This document shows, one piece after another, positions 32,155-41,450 of a stretch of 64,000 nucleotides of DNA. The notes under the pieces are model-generated. The model saw only the letters and a program-made list of their open reading frames with translations. It did not search any database and was not told where the DNA came from. How positions within the stretch are numbered: position 1 is the stretch's first letter; the number at the start of each line of letters is the position of its first letter. The DNA comes from Bacillota bacterium (lineage in GTDB: Bacteria; Bacillota; Clostridia; Christensenellales; Aristaeellaceae), in the NCBI GenBank assembly GCA_029548395.1, contig JAKPNM010000053.1:1-64000 (forward strand), written 5' to 3'. The position numbers and the translations under genes were made by a program.

Positions 32155-32991
32155 ATGTTGAGTAAAAAGTCGCTTCTGAGCTTGTTTTTCATTGTGTTGT
32201 TTCTTTTTTCTGTGGACGCATACATGGAAGCCGGGGATGTCTTAGCGGATTACCGTTCCAGGGGGATTGAAGTATACAGCGTGGAATCCGGCGACTTGAC
32301 CGAGAACGCCGAGTGTTATCTTGACACCTATATTCTGACTGTCATCAAGGTTAAAAAGAAACCCAAGGCGGAGGTTCTTTATGCTTTGGAGGTGGACAGT
32401 AGATCTTGGACGCACGATATCCGTGCGGTCTTCGCTGACAAAAACCAGCTTGCAGGACTCCGCGCCGGTGATCTGGTGGCTGTTATTGGCAAGGTTGGAA
32501 AAGCGCGATGGAACCAACTGGCCGATGTGGTGCTGACGGATTGCCAGATGATTTTCGCGAACCTGGAAGCCAGCAAACTGCAAAGCGAGCTGGTTGCAAA
32601 CAAGGAACTTGCTGTTTTGGACAGGCAAAACCTTGCCAAAGCCAGGTATGAGAAGGATTTTATGGCGTACAAGGCAAAAGCTGTGTCTCCGGACTACGAA
32701 AAGGTTGCCCGAAACCCAGACCAGTTCAAGAGCCAGATCTTCAATATTAACGGCACAGTCATCGGTTTGGTGGAAGCTCCTCTCTCCCGTTATACACAGA
32801 TTCTGCTGCATGATTATAGGGGAAACCTCTGGACGGTGTACTACTTCCGCAAGGCTGGAGGCGAGAGGTTTCTGGTCAATGACAGGCTTGAGGTTTACGG
32901 CACCTACACTGGAATTATGTTATCCGGATTCGGAGAAAACCAAGAGTATTCATTACCGGCTGTATACGGCGTCTACTTGAATCGTCAATAG
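32155..32991 (+). CDS. exported protein of unknown function with OB-like segments
   Basis: A 278-residue protein with an N-terminal hydrophobic signal or anchor (about 6-22). Two regions, about 45-130 (LAGLRAGDLVAVIGKVGKARW...VVLTDCQMI) and 180-278 (PDQFKSQIFNINGTVIGLVE...GERFLVNDRLEVYGTYTGI), read like tRNA_anti-like OB folds in the typical wording 'too-short strand, GDxVxVxGxV'. A charged helical stretch joins them. I do not recognise a named family. A good AAAGGAGA site precedes the ATG. It has its own promoter and terminator and so forms a single-gene unit beside the IS element. Confidence 0.6.
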   Translation: MLSKKSLLSLFFIVLFLFSVDAYMEAGDVLADYRSRGIEVYSVESGDLTENAECYLDTYILTVIKVKKKPKAEVLYALEVDSRSWTHDIRAVFADKNQLAGLRAGDLVAVIGKVGKARWNQLADVVLTDCQMIFANLEASKLQSELVANKELAVLDRQNLAKARYEKDFMAYKAKAVSPDYEKVARNPDQFKSQIFNINGTVIGLVEAPLSRYTQILLHDYRGNLWTVYYFRKAGGERFLVNDRLEVYGTYTGIMLSGFGENQEYSLPAVYGVYLNRQ

Positions 32992-33056
32992 CTTTGAAAC
33001 GGGAGCTGCAAGCCGGAATCCTGAATATTCAACCAGAACGGTAAGTGCCTGAAAGC

Positions 33057-33084
33057 CCCGGCAGATTTGGCCGGGACTTTTTTT
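33057..33084 (+). terminator. intrinsic terminator after the exported-protein gene
   Basis: The stem CCCGGC (33057-33062) / GCCGGG (33070-33075) is followed, after AC, by seven Ts (33078-33084). Confidence 0.75.
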
Positions 33085-33116
33085 GTGCGCGGACAGCTTT
33101 TTTGTGCGCGGACAGC
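33079..33116. repeat. 19-bp perfect tandem duplication
   Basis: TTTTTTGTGCGCGGACAGC occurs at 33079-33097 and again at 33098-33116. It duplicates the T-run of the terminator just before the yicC promoter. Confidence 0.9.
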
Positions 33117-33120
33117 GCGC

Positions 33121-33149
33121 TTTTCAGGGTTGTTCAAACGTGATATAAT
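33121..33149 (+). promoter_or_regulatory. promoter of the yicC housekeeping operon
   Basis: TTTTCA (33121-33126), 17-bp spacer, perfect TATAAT (33144-33149). The genes after it run for 14 kb without an obvious internal terminator. Confidence 0.65.
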
Positions 33150-33177
33150 CATAAAACACAGGTGAGGAGGACGAAGG

Positions 33178-34050
33178 ATGCGCAGCATGACCGGGTATGG
33201 CAGGGGACATTCCAGCAAAGAGGGGGTCAACCTGACTGCGGAAGTCAAGACGGTCAACCATCGTTACCTGGATATATCCGTTCGCCTGCCGCGGCCGCTG
33301 CAGGCCCTGGAGGTGCCGCTGCGCAAGCGCCTGAGCGAACGCTTCTCCCGCGGTCGGGTTGAATTGAGCATCACCCAGGACCTTGCCGGTGCCCAGGCGG
33401 CGCTGGTCAGCGCCAACCTGCCCCTGGCGCATGAGTATGCCCAGGCTGCGCAGCAAATCGCGCAGGCTGCCGGCATCAAGGGCGCGCTCAAACTGAACAC
33501 CCTGGTGACGCTGCCAGACGTGCTCACCCTGATTCCGCTGGATCCCCAGGCAGATGTGCTGCTGGACGCGGCAAACGAGGCGCTGGACCTGGCCTGTGAC
33601 GCGGCGCAGGAGGACCGTGAGCGTGAGGGCGGCCAGCTGAAGGCCTTTCTTGAGCAGCACCTGGACGCGCTGGAGGAGGCTGTGAGCCAGCTTGGACCGC
33701 AGGCGGCCCAGCAGCCGGTTTTGGCGCGTGAGAAGCTGCAAAAGCGCCTGGCTTCCATGCCCGAGGTACAGGTTGATCCCCAGCGCCTGGCCCAGGAGAT
33801 CGCTTTATTCGCCGACCGCTGTGACATTGCCGAGGAAATCAACCGCCTTGGCGCTCACTGCGCGCAGATGCGCATCCTGATTGAAAAGGACGGATCCATC
33901 GGGCGCGATTTGGATTTCCTGTGTCAGGAAATGAACCGTGAAGCCAACACCATCTGCAGCAAGTCAGCCTCGCTCGCTGTCACCCGGCTGGGCCTGGTCT
34001 GCAAGGGAGAGGTTGATAAAATCAAGGAACAACTGCAAAACGTGGAGTAA
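33178..34050 (+). CDS. yicC: YicC/YloC-family endoribonuclease
   Basis: A 290-residue protein of the YicC family, recently shown in E. coli to be an RNA endonuclease. The N-terminus MRSMTGYGRG, then VEVKTVNHRYLDI-like EVKTVNHRYLDISVRLP, and the C-terminus GRDLDFLCQEMNREANTICSKS are diagnostic. The length is normal. The ATG follows GGAGGACGAAGG. It is first in the operon, with gmk 4 bases downstream, the arrangement seen across Firmicutes. Confidence 0.96.
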   Translation: MRSMTGYGRGHSSKEGVNLTAEVKTVNHRYLDISVRLPRPLQALEVPLRKRLSERFSRGRVELSITQDLAGAQAALVSANLPLAHEYAQAAQQIAQAAGIKGALKLNTLVTLPDVLTLIPLDPQADVLLDAANEALDLACDAAQEDREREGGQLKAFLEQHLDALEEAVSQLGPQAAQQPVLAREKLQKRLASMPEVQVDPQRLAQEIALFADRCDIAEEINRLGAHCAQMRILIEKDGSIGRDLDFLCQEMNREANTICSKSASLAVTRLGLVCKGEVDKIKEQLQNVE

Positions 34051-34054
34051 AACG

Positions 34055-34717
34055 ATGAAACAACCCCCGGCTTGCAACGCCAAGAAACCTGATGTTGACC
34101 TTTGCCAGCAGCCCGGCCAGACGCGCAAGGGCATGCTGATCATCGTGTCCGGCCCCTCGGGAACGGGCAAGGGCACCCTGTGCGAACGCCTTTTGGCTTC
34201 GGATCCCCACATTGTTTTTTCCGTCAGCGCCACCACCCGCGCGCCAAGGGATAATGAGAAGGACGGCGTACATTACTCCTTCATCACGGAGAAAGAGTTT
34301 GATCAGCTGCTTCAAACCGGCAACCTTCTGGAGCATGCCACCGTACATGACCATCGCTATGGCACGCCCCGGCCGCCGGTGGAAGCTGCGCTGGAAAAGG
34401 GCCTGGATGTTTTGCTGGATGTGGACTCCCAGGGCGCCATGAGCGTGATGAAGCAAATGCCGCACTGCGTTTCCATTTTTATTATGCCCCCTTCCTTTGA
34501 CTCCCTCAGGCTGCGCCTGCGCACCCGCAACACCGATGACGCGGACGAGATTGCCAAACGCCTGCGCAATGCGCGCGCCGAGATTGCCCGCTACGTCCAT
34601 TATGACTACGCGCTCATCAATGATGATCTGGAAAGCGCCTTTAAGCGCCTTCTGTGTATCATCGCGGCGGAGCGCATGCGCACCCTGCGTTATCACCCGG
34701 ACATCCCTGAACAATAA
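34055..34717 (+). CDS. gmk: guanylate kinase
   Basis: A 220-residue enzyme phosphorylating GMP to GDP. The P-loop SGPSGTGKGTL, SVSATTRAPRDNEKDGVHYSFI (GMP site) and DVDSQGAMSVMKQMP are visible. About 25 extra residues before the core (with cysteines in NAKKPDVDLCQQPG) are not part of the usual enzyme, but the ATG at 34055 directly after yicC fits; an internal start at the ATG of MLIIVSG would give the standard length. Confidence 0.96.
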   Translation: MKQPPACNAKKPDVDLCQQPGQTRKGMLIIVSGPSGTGKGTLCERLLASDPHIVFSVSATTRAPRDNEKDGVHYSFITEKEFDQLLQTGNLLEHATVHDHRYGTPRPPVEAALEKGLDVLLDVDSQGAMSVMKQMPHCVSIFIMPPSFDSLRLRLRTRNTDDADEIAKRLRNARAEIARYVHYDYALINDDLESAFKRLLCIIAAERMRTLRYHPDIPEQ

Positions 34718-34732
34718 AATCGGAGGACCCCT

Positions 34733-34945
34733 ATGGCTATCAACGAACCCGGTATTGAATCCCTGATGAAAAATGTCGACAGCGCCTACACCCTGGTGGA
34801 AATGGTCGCCAAGCGCGCCCGCATGTTGATCGACGGCGCCCAGCCATTGATTGAAGGCGAGGAAAAAAAGCCCATCGCTGCCGCGATTGAGGAAATCCAG
34901 CATGGCTTGATTACTTACCACCGCAACCTCGAGGATGAGGAATAA
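34733..34945 (+). CDS. rpoZ: RNA polymerase omega subunit
   Basis: A 70-residue omega subunit that helps assemble and stabilise RNA polymerase. YTLVEMVAKRARMLIDG matches the conserved omega helix, and KPIAAAIEEIQHGLI corresponds to the second conserved block. The short length is normal in Firmicutes. CGGAGG lies upstream. It sits in the classic gmk-rpoZ-coaBC order. Confidence 0.95.
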   Translation: MAINEPGIESLMKNVDSAYTLVEMVAKRARMLIDGAQPLIEGEEKKPIAAAIEEIQHGLITYHRNLEDEE

Positions 34946-34947
34946 GC

Positions 34948-36162
34948 ATGAGCGCTGGCGGTAAGACGGTTGTTCTGGGCATCACAGGAGGCATCGCCGC
35001 CTACAAGGCGTGCGAGGTAGTCTCCCGCCTGGCCAAGGCTGGCTGCAAGGTGCACGTCATCATGACGCGCAACGCCTGTCAGTTCGTGCAGCCGCTTACC
35101 TTTCAGACGCTGTCTCACAACCCGGTGGTGGTGGACACCTTTGCGACGCCCACGGTGTGGGAGGTAGAGCATGTTTCGCTGGCGCAAAGGGCAGATGTAT
35201 TGCTCATTGCGCCGGCTACGGCCAATGTGATCGCCAAACTGGCCCATGGCCTGGCGGATGACATGTTGACGACCACGGCTTTGGCGACCCGGGCTCCCCT
35301 GCTGCTGGCTCCGGCCATGAACACCGCCATGTGGGAGCATCCGGCCACCCAGGCCAATCTTGCGCTGCTGCGCCAGCGCGGCGCGTCCGCCATCGGCCCG
35401 GAGGGCGGCCTTTTGGCCTGCGGCGATGTAGGGGCCGGGCGCATGAGCCAGCCAGAAGAGATTGTGACCGCCTGCCTGAGGCTGCTGCACCCGCTGAAGG
35501 ACTTGAAGGGAAAGAAGGTGCTGGTGACCGCCGGCCCCACCCGTGAGGCGATTGATCCTGTGCGGTTTATCACCAACCGTTCCAGCGGCAAAATGGGTTA
35601 TGCCGTTGTGGAGGCGGCGCTTATGCGCGGCGCAACGGTCACTCTGGTGTCCGGGCCGGTTTGCCTGGACCCGCCGCAGGGCGCTGAGATGGTGATGGTG
35701 GACAGCACGGGGGATTTGTTCGACGCGGTCACGCGCCTGGCGCCCGGGGCCGACCTGCTTATTCAGGCTGCTGCACCCGCGGACTTCAAGCCCCGTGTGT
35801 TTTCTGAGGAAAAAATCAAGAAGCGGCATGATGACAGCCTGCGCCTTGACCTGGTGCAAACCCCGGATGTGGCTGCAGCAGCAGGGCTCAGCAAGCGGGC
35901 CGGGCAGGTTTTTGTTGGTTTTGCGGCAGAGACGCATGACCACCTGGACAATGCGCGGCGCAAGCTGGACAGCAAGCACCTGGATCTGATTGCCATTAAC
36001 GATGTCAGCCGCAGGGATGCCGGATTTGACGTGGACACCAACGCGCTGACGCTGATTTCCCGCCAGGGCACGGTGGAGCTGCCGCTGATGAACAAGCTGG
36101 ATGCCGCCCACAAGCTGCTGGACGAGGCGGTTCTTCTGATGCAGGGCGCGACGAATGCCTGA
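34948..36162 (+). CDS. coaBC: bifunctional phosphopantothenoylcysteine decarboxylase / phosphopantothenate-cysteine ligase
   Basis: A 404-residue CoA-biosynthesis enzyme with two domains. The CoaC flavoprotein part (about 1-185) has GGIAAYKACE, the catalytic-histidine region EVEHVSLA, the APAMNTAMW motif and LLACGDVGAGRM. The CoaB part (about 190-404) has TAGPTREAIDPVRFITNRSSGKMGYA and INDVSRRDAGFDVDTN. The domains and length are complete. It starts 2 bases after rpoZ and overlaps priA by 8 bases. Confidence 0.97.
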   Translation: MSAGGKTVVLGITGGIAAYKACEVVSRLAKAGCKVHVIMTRNACQFVQPLTFQTLSHNPVVVDTFATPTVWEVEHVSLAQRADVLLIAPATANVIAKLAHGLADDMLTTTALATRAPLLLAPAMNTAMWEHPATQANLALLRQRGASAIGPEGGLLACGDVGAGRMSQPEEIVTACLRLLHPLKDLKGKKVLVTAGPTREAIDPVRFITNRSSGKMGYAVVEAALMRGATVTLVSGPVCLDPPQGAEMVMVDSTGDLFDAVTRLAPGADLLIQAAAPADFKPRVFSEEKIKKRHDDSLRLDLVQTPDVAAAAGLSKRAGQVFVGFAAETHDHLDNARRKLDSKHLDLIAINDVSRRDAGFDVDTNALTLISRQGTVELPLMNKLDAAHKLLDEAVLLMQGATNA

Positions 36163-38395
36163 GGGCAAACCGTATGCCCAGGTCATCGTTGACATTGCCT
36201 CCGCCAACACCGACCGGGTCTTTACCTACCGTGTCCCCATGGGCATGATTGTTCAACCCGGCACGCGCGTGCTGGTGCCCTTTGGCCGCCAGCGCCTGGA
36301 AGGCGTGGTGTTGTCCCTGGTGCAAACGACAGACTTGCCGCAGGAGCGCGTCCGGGACATTCTTGAGCCGCTGGAAGACTACCCGGCCATCCTGCCGCCC
36401 CTGGTGGACCTGGCCCGGGAGATCGCCCGCAAGTCGCATTGTCCCCTGGCGCTGGCGCTGCGCCTGATGATCCCCTCGCAAATGCGCTCAGGCCGCGTCA
36501 GGGCGAAGACCCAGACGGTGGCGCGCCTGGCGATCGATCCAAAGCATTTAAGCGCCGCGCTGTCAGCTAACAGCCGTTCTGCCAAACGCAGGCTGCTGCT
36601 TACCCTGCTCAGCGATGGCCTGGCTCATCCTGTGAGCGAGCTGCGCGCCCTGGTGCGCGATCCGATGCCTGCCCTGCGCGTGCTGGAAGAGGCAGGCAGC
36701 GTTACGCTGCAGGAGGAAGAGGTCTACCGTTCTCCCTACCAGCATACCGAACCCCTGGGTGAGGATCCGGTGCTGACAGCGGCCCAGCAGGAGGTACTGG
36801 GTGAGATCCTGCCCGCGGTCCGCTCTGGCAGCGGACGGTTTTTGCTGCACGGCATCACAGGTTCGGGCAAAACCGAGGTCTATATCCGCGCTGCGCGGGA
36901 GTGCCTGGTTCAGGGACGAGGCGTGATTGTGTTGATCCCTGAAATCGTGCTGACGCCGCAGATGGTCAGCTGGTTTCGCGGCCGCTTCGGCGAGGTGGCT
37001 GCGGTGCTTCATTCCCGGTTGTCCGCCGGTGAGCGCTTCGACGAATGGCGGCGCATCCGCTCCGGCTGCGCCCGTCTGGTCATTGGGGCGCGCAGCGCGG
37101 TGTTTGCCCCGGTAAAGGACCTGGGGCTGATTGTGATCGACGAAGAACACGAGCCCAGCTACCAGTCTGAGAACAACCCGCGCTATGACGCGCGTGAGGT
37201 GGCCTGCTTCCGGGCGGACAATGAGCGGGCCAGTCTGCTCCTGGGCAGCGCCACGCCCAGCATCCTCTCGTTTGCCAAGGCGCAGCGGGGGGACTATATG
37301 CTGCTTGAGATGCTCTCACGCGTCAACGATCATCAGCTGGCGGCCGTCACGCTGGTCGACATGCGCGAGGAGCTGCGCCTGGGAAACCGGGGCATGTTTT
37401 CCGGGCTGTTGGTTCAGCGCCTGAAGGCCTGCCTGGACGCGGGGGGCCAGGCAATGTTGTTTATCAACCGCCGCGGCTACGCGCCCAGCGTCATGTGCCG
37501 AAAATGTGGTGAAGTCCTCACCTGTTCGCAGTGCGATGTCAAAATGACCTTTCATCAGGCTGACCGGCATATGCATTGCCACTACTGCGGCCAGTCCGTT
37601 CTTCTCCCCACCGCCTGCCCGGCTTGCGGCAGCGCATACCTGCGTCCTGTGGGCGCGGGTACCCAGAAGGTGGAGGAGGAGTTTCTCAAGCTGTTCCCGC
37701 AGGTGCCCTTAATCCGCCTGGACTCGGATACCACCACAGGCAAGGATGCGCATGAGCGCCTTCTCAACCGTTTCCGTTCCGGGCAGGCGCGGGTGATGAT
37801 TGGCACTCAGATGATTGCCAAAGGCCTGGATTTTCCCCAGGTCACCCTGGTGGGGGTGGTGCTGGCGGATTTGACGCTCAACTTGCCTGATTACCGCGCG
37901 CAGGAACGCACCTTCCAGCTGCTCACGCAGGTTGCAGGGCGGGCTGGCAGGGCGTTTATGCCGGGCGAGGTCATCATCCAGACCTACAAGCCCGAGCATG
38001 AGGTGATTCAGGCGGCGGCTGCTCAGGATTTCCGGGGCTTTTTCAATCAGGAGTTTGCCCGGCGCCGCCAGTTGCTTTATCCGCCTTTTACTGTGATCGC
38101 AAGGCTTTTGTGCGAGGCCAGGCAGGAGGAACAGTCCCGTGCGGTTTCCCGGCAGCTGCAGCAGCGCATCGCGCAAAAGCTGCTGAAGCAGCCTTTGCTT
38201 AAGCGCCGGGTGCTCTTTGTCAGGGAGGACGCTGCGCCCATCAAACGCATTATGGGTCAATACCGCTCCCAGGTGCTCCTGAAGCTGCTGGAGCATCGTG
38301 ACAGCGAGGAGCTGTTCGCTTTTCTCAACGAACTGGTACAGGAACCATGGCCCTGCAAGGTCAGCCTGGAGATTAACCCGGGCAGCCTTGCCTGA
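36155..38395 (+). CDS. priA: primosomal replication-restart helicase PriA
   Basis: A 746-residue helicase that reloads replication forks. N-terminal DNA-binding domain (about 1-200), Walker A HGITGSGKTEVYI (about 230), DEEH box (VIDEEHEPSYQ), and the zinc-binding insert with paired cysteines CRKCGEVLTCSQC and CHYCGQ...CPACGS (about 448-495). Then helicase motifs IGTQMIAKGLDFPQVTLVGV and QVAGRAGR. All expected parts are present. It overlaps coaBC by 8 bases and precedes def. Confidence 0.98.
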   Translation: MPEGKPYAQVIVDIASANTDRVFTYRVPMGMIVQPGTRVLVPFGRQRLEGVVLSLVQTTDLPQERVRDILEPLEDYPAILPPLVDLAREIARKSHCPLALALRLMIPSQMRSGRVRAKTQTVARLAIDPKHLSAALSANSRSAKRRLLLTLLSDGLAHPVSELRALVRDPMPALRVLEEAGSVTLQEEEVYRSPYQHTEPLGEDPVLTAAQQEVLGEILPAVRSGSGRFLLHGITGSGKTEVYIRAARECLVQGRGVIVLIPEIVLTPQMVSWFRGRFGEVAAVLHSRLSAGERFDEWRRIRSGCARLVIGARSAVFAPVKDLGLIVIDEEHEPSYQSENNPRYDAREVACFRADNERASLLLGSATPSILSFAKAQRGDYMLLEMLSRVNDHQLAAVTLVDMREELRLGNRGMFSGLLVQRLKACLDAGGQAMLFINRRGYAPSVMCRKCGEVLTCSQCDVKMTFHQADRHMHCHYCGQSVLLPTACPACGSAYLRPVGAGTQKVEEEFLKLFPQVPLIRLDSDTTTGKDAHERLLNRFRSGQARVMIGTQMIAKGLDFPQVTLVGVVLADLTLNLPDYRAQERTFQLLTQVAGRAGRAFMPGEVIIQTYKPEHEVIQAAAAQDFRGFFNQEFARRRQLLYPPFTVIARLLCEARQEEQSRAVSRQLQQRIAQKLLKQPLLKRRVLFVREDAAPIKRIMGQYRSQVLLKLLEHRDSEELFAFLNELVQEPWPCKVSLEINPGSLA

Positions 38396-38416
38396 TGCCT
38401 GGTCAAGGAGAACTGG

Positions 38417-38920
38417 ATGTCAAAGAAACGGATTTTTACGATCGGCGCGAAGGAATTGCGCCTCAAGGCCAACCCCGTCACCAAGTTTGACGGCCGTCTG
38501 GGCGTGATTTTACGCGATATGGCCGACACCATGTATCAGGCGGAAGGCGTCGGCCTGGCCGGGCCCCAGGTGGGCATTGTCAGGCGTTTGGTGGTGGCCG
38601 ACGTGGGGGAGGGCCTGATTGAGTTTGTCAATCCGGAGATCACCGGTGCCGAAGGCAGCTGCGGCATGGTGGAAGGCTGCCTGAGCGTGCCTGGCCGGCG
38701 CGGCTTTGTCACACGCCCTGAAAAGGTCGTCATTAAGGCCCAGGACAGGACGGGCAAGCCGTTTACCCTGGAGGCGGACGGTTTGCTTGCCCGCTGCATT
38801 CAACATGAGATTGACCACCTGGACGGCGTGCTGTACGTGGACAAGATGGACCACGAGGTCTTCCCGGAGGACGGGGAAGAGGCAGATAAAGACAGGCTTT
38901 CAGCCAGCGGAGAAAACTAA
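38417..38920 (+). CDS. def: peptide deformylase
   Basis: A 167-residue metalloenzyme removing formyl groups from nascent proteins. Its three motifs are present: EGVGLAGPQVG (GxGLAAxQ type), EGCLSVPG (metal-binding Cys) and QHEIDHLDG (two metal-binding His and the catalytic Glu). AAGGAG sits upstream. Its stop shares one base with the fmt start, coupling it to the enzyme that adds the formyl group to Met-tRNA. Confidence 0.97.
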   Translation: MSKKRIFTIGAKELRLKANPVTKFDGRLGVILRDMADTMYQAEGVGLAGPQVGIVRRLVVADVGEGLIEFVNPEITGAEGSCGMVEGCLSVPGRRGFVTRPEKVVIKAQDRTGKPFTLEADGLLARCIQHEIDHLDGVLYVDKMDHEVFPEDGEEADKDRLSASGEN

Positions 38921-39867
38921 TGCGCCTTGTGTTTATGGGTACCCCGGAGTATGCCGAAATACACCTGCAGGCCCTGCTTGCGGCAGGACACAGCGTGGTC
39001 GGCGTGTTCACGCAGCCTGACCGTCCCAGCGGCCGCGGGAAAAAGCTGATGCCCTCCCGGGTCAAGGCGCTGGCTGAACAGGCAGGCATCCCTGTGTTTC
39101 AGCCCGGGCGGATCCGTGTTCAGGGGCTTGAGGATTTACGGGCGCTCAAGCCGGATATCTGTGTCACCGCGGCCTATGGACAGATTCTTTCGGAGGAGAT
39201 CCTGGCTGTTCCGTTGTTGGGAACCGTCAATGTGCACGCCTCGCTTCTGCCGCGCTACCGGGGCTCTGCGCCGGTGAACTGGGCGATCATCAAGGGAGAA
39301 ACCCACACCGGCGTGACCACCATGATGACTGACAAGGGGATCGATACCGGGGACATTCTGCTGCAATCCGGGCTGGCCATTCATCCGGAGGAGACCGCGG
39401 GCGAATTGACTGTGCGCCTGGCGCATGCAGGCGCGGAACTGCTGCTTGAGACCTTAAAGCGCCTTGCGGCGGGAGATTGCCCCCGCGTTAAGCAGGATGA
39501 GCGGGCAATGTCCTATTATCCGCTTCTGACCCGCGAAGCGGGGCAGATCAACTGGCAGGACAAGTCCAGGAACTTGGTCAACCTGATCCGGGGCACCCAG
39601 CCCTGGCCGGGCGCCTACAGCGCCTCTCCCTGGGGCACGCTCAAGCTGCTGTCCGCGCGTGTGGAACCGGCTCCCGGCCCGGTGGCGCCGGGCACCATTC
39701 TGGCAGCGGACCCCAAAACCGGCTTGCTGGTGAAAACCGGGGATCAGGCCCTGCGGGTCATCACCCTGCAAGCGCCGGGCAGCAGGGCGATGAGCAGCGA
39801 GGACTTTTTACGCGGGCATCCGCTGAACCTCCCGGCCATGATGGCAGCTGATGAGGAGACATCATGA
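38920..39867 (+). CDS. fmt: methionyl-tRNA formyltransferase
   Basis: A 315-residue enzyme formylating initiator Met-tRNA with 10-formyl-THF. MRLVFMGTPEYAEIHLQALL at the start, SLLPRYRGSAPVNWAIIKGE (with the catalytic Asn/His region NVHASLLP) and DKGIDTGDIL are diagnostic. The C-terminal tRNA-binding domain is complete. It is paired with def upstream and overlaps rsmB by 4 bases. Confidence 0.97.
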   Translation: MRLVFMGTPEYAEIHLQALLAAGHSVVGVFTQPDRPSGRGKKLMPSRVKALAEQAGIPVFQPGRIRVQGLEDLRALKPDICVTAAYGQILSEEILAVPLLGTVNVHASLLPRYRGSAPVNWAIIKGETHTGVTTMMTDKGIDTGDILLQSGLAIHPEETAGELTVRLAHAGAELLLETLKRLAAGDCPRVKQDERAMSYYPLLTREAGQINWQDKSRNLVNLIRGTQPWPGAYSASPWGTLKLLSARVEPAPGPVAPGTILAADPKTGLLVKTGDQALRVITLQAPGSRAMSSEDFLRGHPLNLPAMMAADEETS

Positions 39868-41450
39868 GCGATACCTGCAAACGCGACAAAAAGCCCCGCA
39901 ACCAGGCGTCCCGCCCTCCTTTCCGGCAGCCAGGCAGAGGTCCTTACGGCAAGCCGGCCCCTGCCCCCGAACGCCGCGATGGCCGCCCTGCGCCATTGCA
40001 GCCCGGGGAGCGGCAGACAGCGCGCCGCGATGCCAGACCGGCCCCTGTCCCGGAGCGGCGCTATGGCCGTCCCGCCTTGCCGCAGCAGCGCCGGAAGCCT
40101 GAACCCATCTTAAGCCAGGACGCGCGCAGGGCAGCCTTTCTGGTGCTTCACAGGGTGCTTCAGGATGGCGCTTATGCCTCCCTGTCCCTGGATGAGATCT
40201 TTGCCAACATGCGCCTCAGCCAGCAGGACAAGCGCCTGACCGCTGTTATTGTCTATAAGACCATTGAGGACCTTATCAAGCTGGATTATGCGCTGGATCA
40301 GTTCCTGAAGGACGCCCAGGCTCTGAATATTAGGATTCGCAACATCCTGCGCCTGTCTGCCTGCCAGATCCTGCTGATGGACAGGATCCCCGATTTTGCG
40401 GCTGTTAACGAGGCGGTCGAGCTTACGCGTGCCTGCGGTTTTGAGGACATGACCGGCCTGGTCAACGGTGTGCTGCGTTCTTTGATCCGCCAGAAGGATG
40501 CGCTGGCCTGGCCCGCGCCGGAGGACCCAAACTACCTGAGCGTGACCCATTCCATTCCGCAATGGCTGCTGGACATTTTCCTGGTTTCTTATCCGGAGGA
40601 TACCGCGCTTCAGATCATCGCTTACCGCAATCCGGACCACGCAACGGTTGTGCGGCGCAACCGGATTCTGCTACGCCAGGAGGAATTTGATGCGCTGCTG
40701 CGCAGGAAGGTCTGGGACATATCCCCGGGAGTATTGGAGGGCGTATACCGGGTCAAAGGCGCTTCCGACATCGGACGGGATCTGGATTTCCAGGGCGGCA
40801 AGTTTTCCATCCAGTCAGAGGGCAGCATGGCTGCCGTATTGGCGCTGGCGCCTGCGCCCGGTATGACTGTGCTGGATTGCTGCGCGGCGCCGGGCGGAAA
40901 GACCTGCCTGATTGCCGAGATGATGCAAAACACAGGCCGCGTTTACGCATGGGATATTCATGAGCACCGTGTCAACCTGATTTATGCCCAGGCTGAGAGA
41001 CTGCGCCTGTACAACATCCGCCCGGCGGTGCGTGATGCCGTTATCTACCAGGAACGTTTTGAGGGCACCATGGATGCCGTGCTGCTGGACGCGCCCTGCT
41101 CCGGCACCGGCGTGATGGACAACAAGCCGGACATCAAATACCGCCTCACCCGGGAGGGGCTGGACGAGCTGGTTGCGCTGCAGGCGGACCTGCTGGATAC
41201 TGTTTCACGATACCTGAAGCCCGGTGGGGTGCTGGTGTACGCCACCTGCAGCCTGTTGTCCGCCGAGAATGAAGCGCAAATCGCCTCCTTCCTCGGCCGC
41301 CATACGGATTTTGCCATGGATGAGCTGCCCGCGGGCTTTCCCGATGTCTTCAGGCCTCGCCAGCGAACGCACGGGCTGCAGCTGCTGCCGCACCGCGATG
41401 GTGTGGACGGGTTTTTCATCGCGCGGATGAGAAAGGCACGGCATGACTAA
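39864..41450 (+). CDS. rsmB: 16S rRNA m5C967 methyltransferase RsmB, with Arg/Pro-rich N-terminal extension
   Basis: A 528-residue SAM-dependent methyltransferase. After about 80 extra residues, the NusB-like RNA-binding domain starts near LSQDARRAAFLVLHRVL. The catalytic domain has LDCCAAPGGKTCLIAEMM (SAM site), DAPCSGTGVMDNKPDIK with the catalytic PC motif, and YATCSLLSAENE with the second cysteine. The extension is repetitive and basic: RPAP-x-PERR-x-GRPA appears twice in it. It may bind rRNA or be disordered. It overlaps fmt by 4 and rlmN by 8 bases. Confidence 0.95.
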   Translation: MSDTCKRDKKPRNQASRPPFRQPGRGPYGKPAPAPERRDGRPAPLQPGERQTARRDARPAPVPERRYGRPALPQQRRKPEPILSQDARRAAFLVLHRVLQDGAYASLSLDEIFANMRLSQQDKRLTAVIVYKTIEDLIKLDYALDQFLKDAQALNIRIRNILRLSACQILLMDRIPDFAAVNEAVELTRACGFEDMTGLVNGVLRSLIRQKDALAWPAPEDPNYLSVTHSIPQWLLDIFLVSYPEDTALQIIAYRNPDHATVVRRNRILLRQEEFDALLRRKVWDISPGVLEGVYRVKGASDIGRDLDFQGGKFSIQSEGSMAAVLALAPAPGMTVLDCCAAPGGKTCLIAEMMQNTGRVYAWDIHEHRVNLIYAQAERLRLYNIRPAVRDAVIYQERFEGTMDAVLLDAPCSGTGVMDNKPDIKYRLTREGLDELVALQADLLDTVSRYLKPGGVLVYATCSLLSAENEAQIASFLGRHTDFAMDELPAGFPDVFRPRQRTHGLQLLPHRDGVDGFFIARMRKARHD

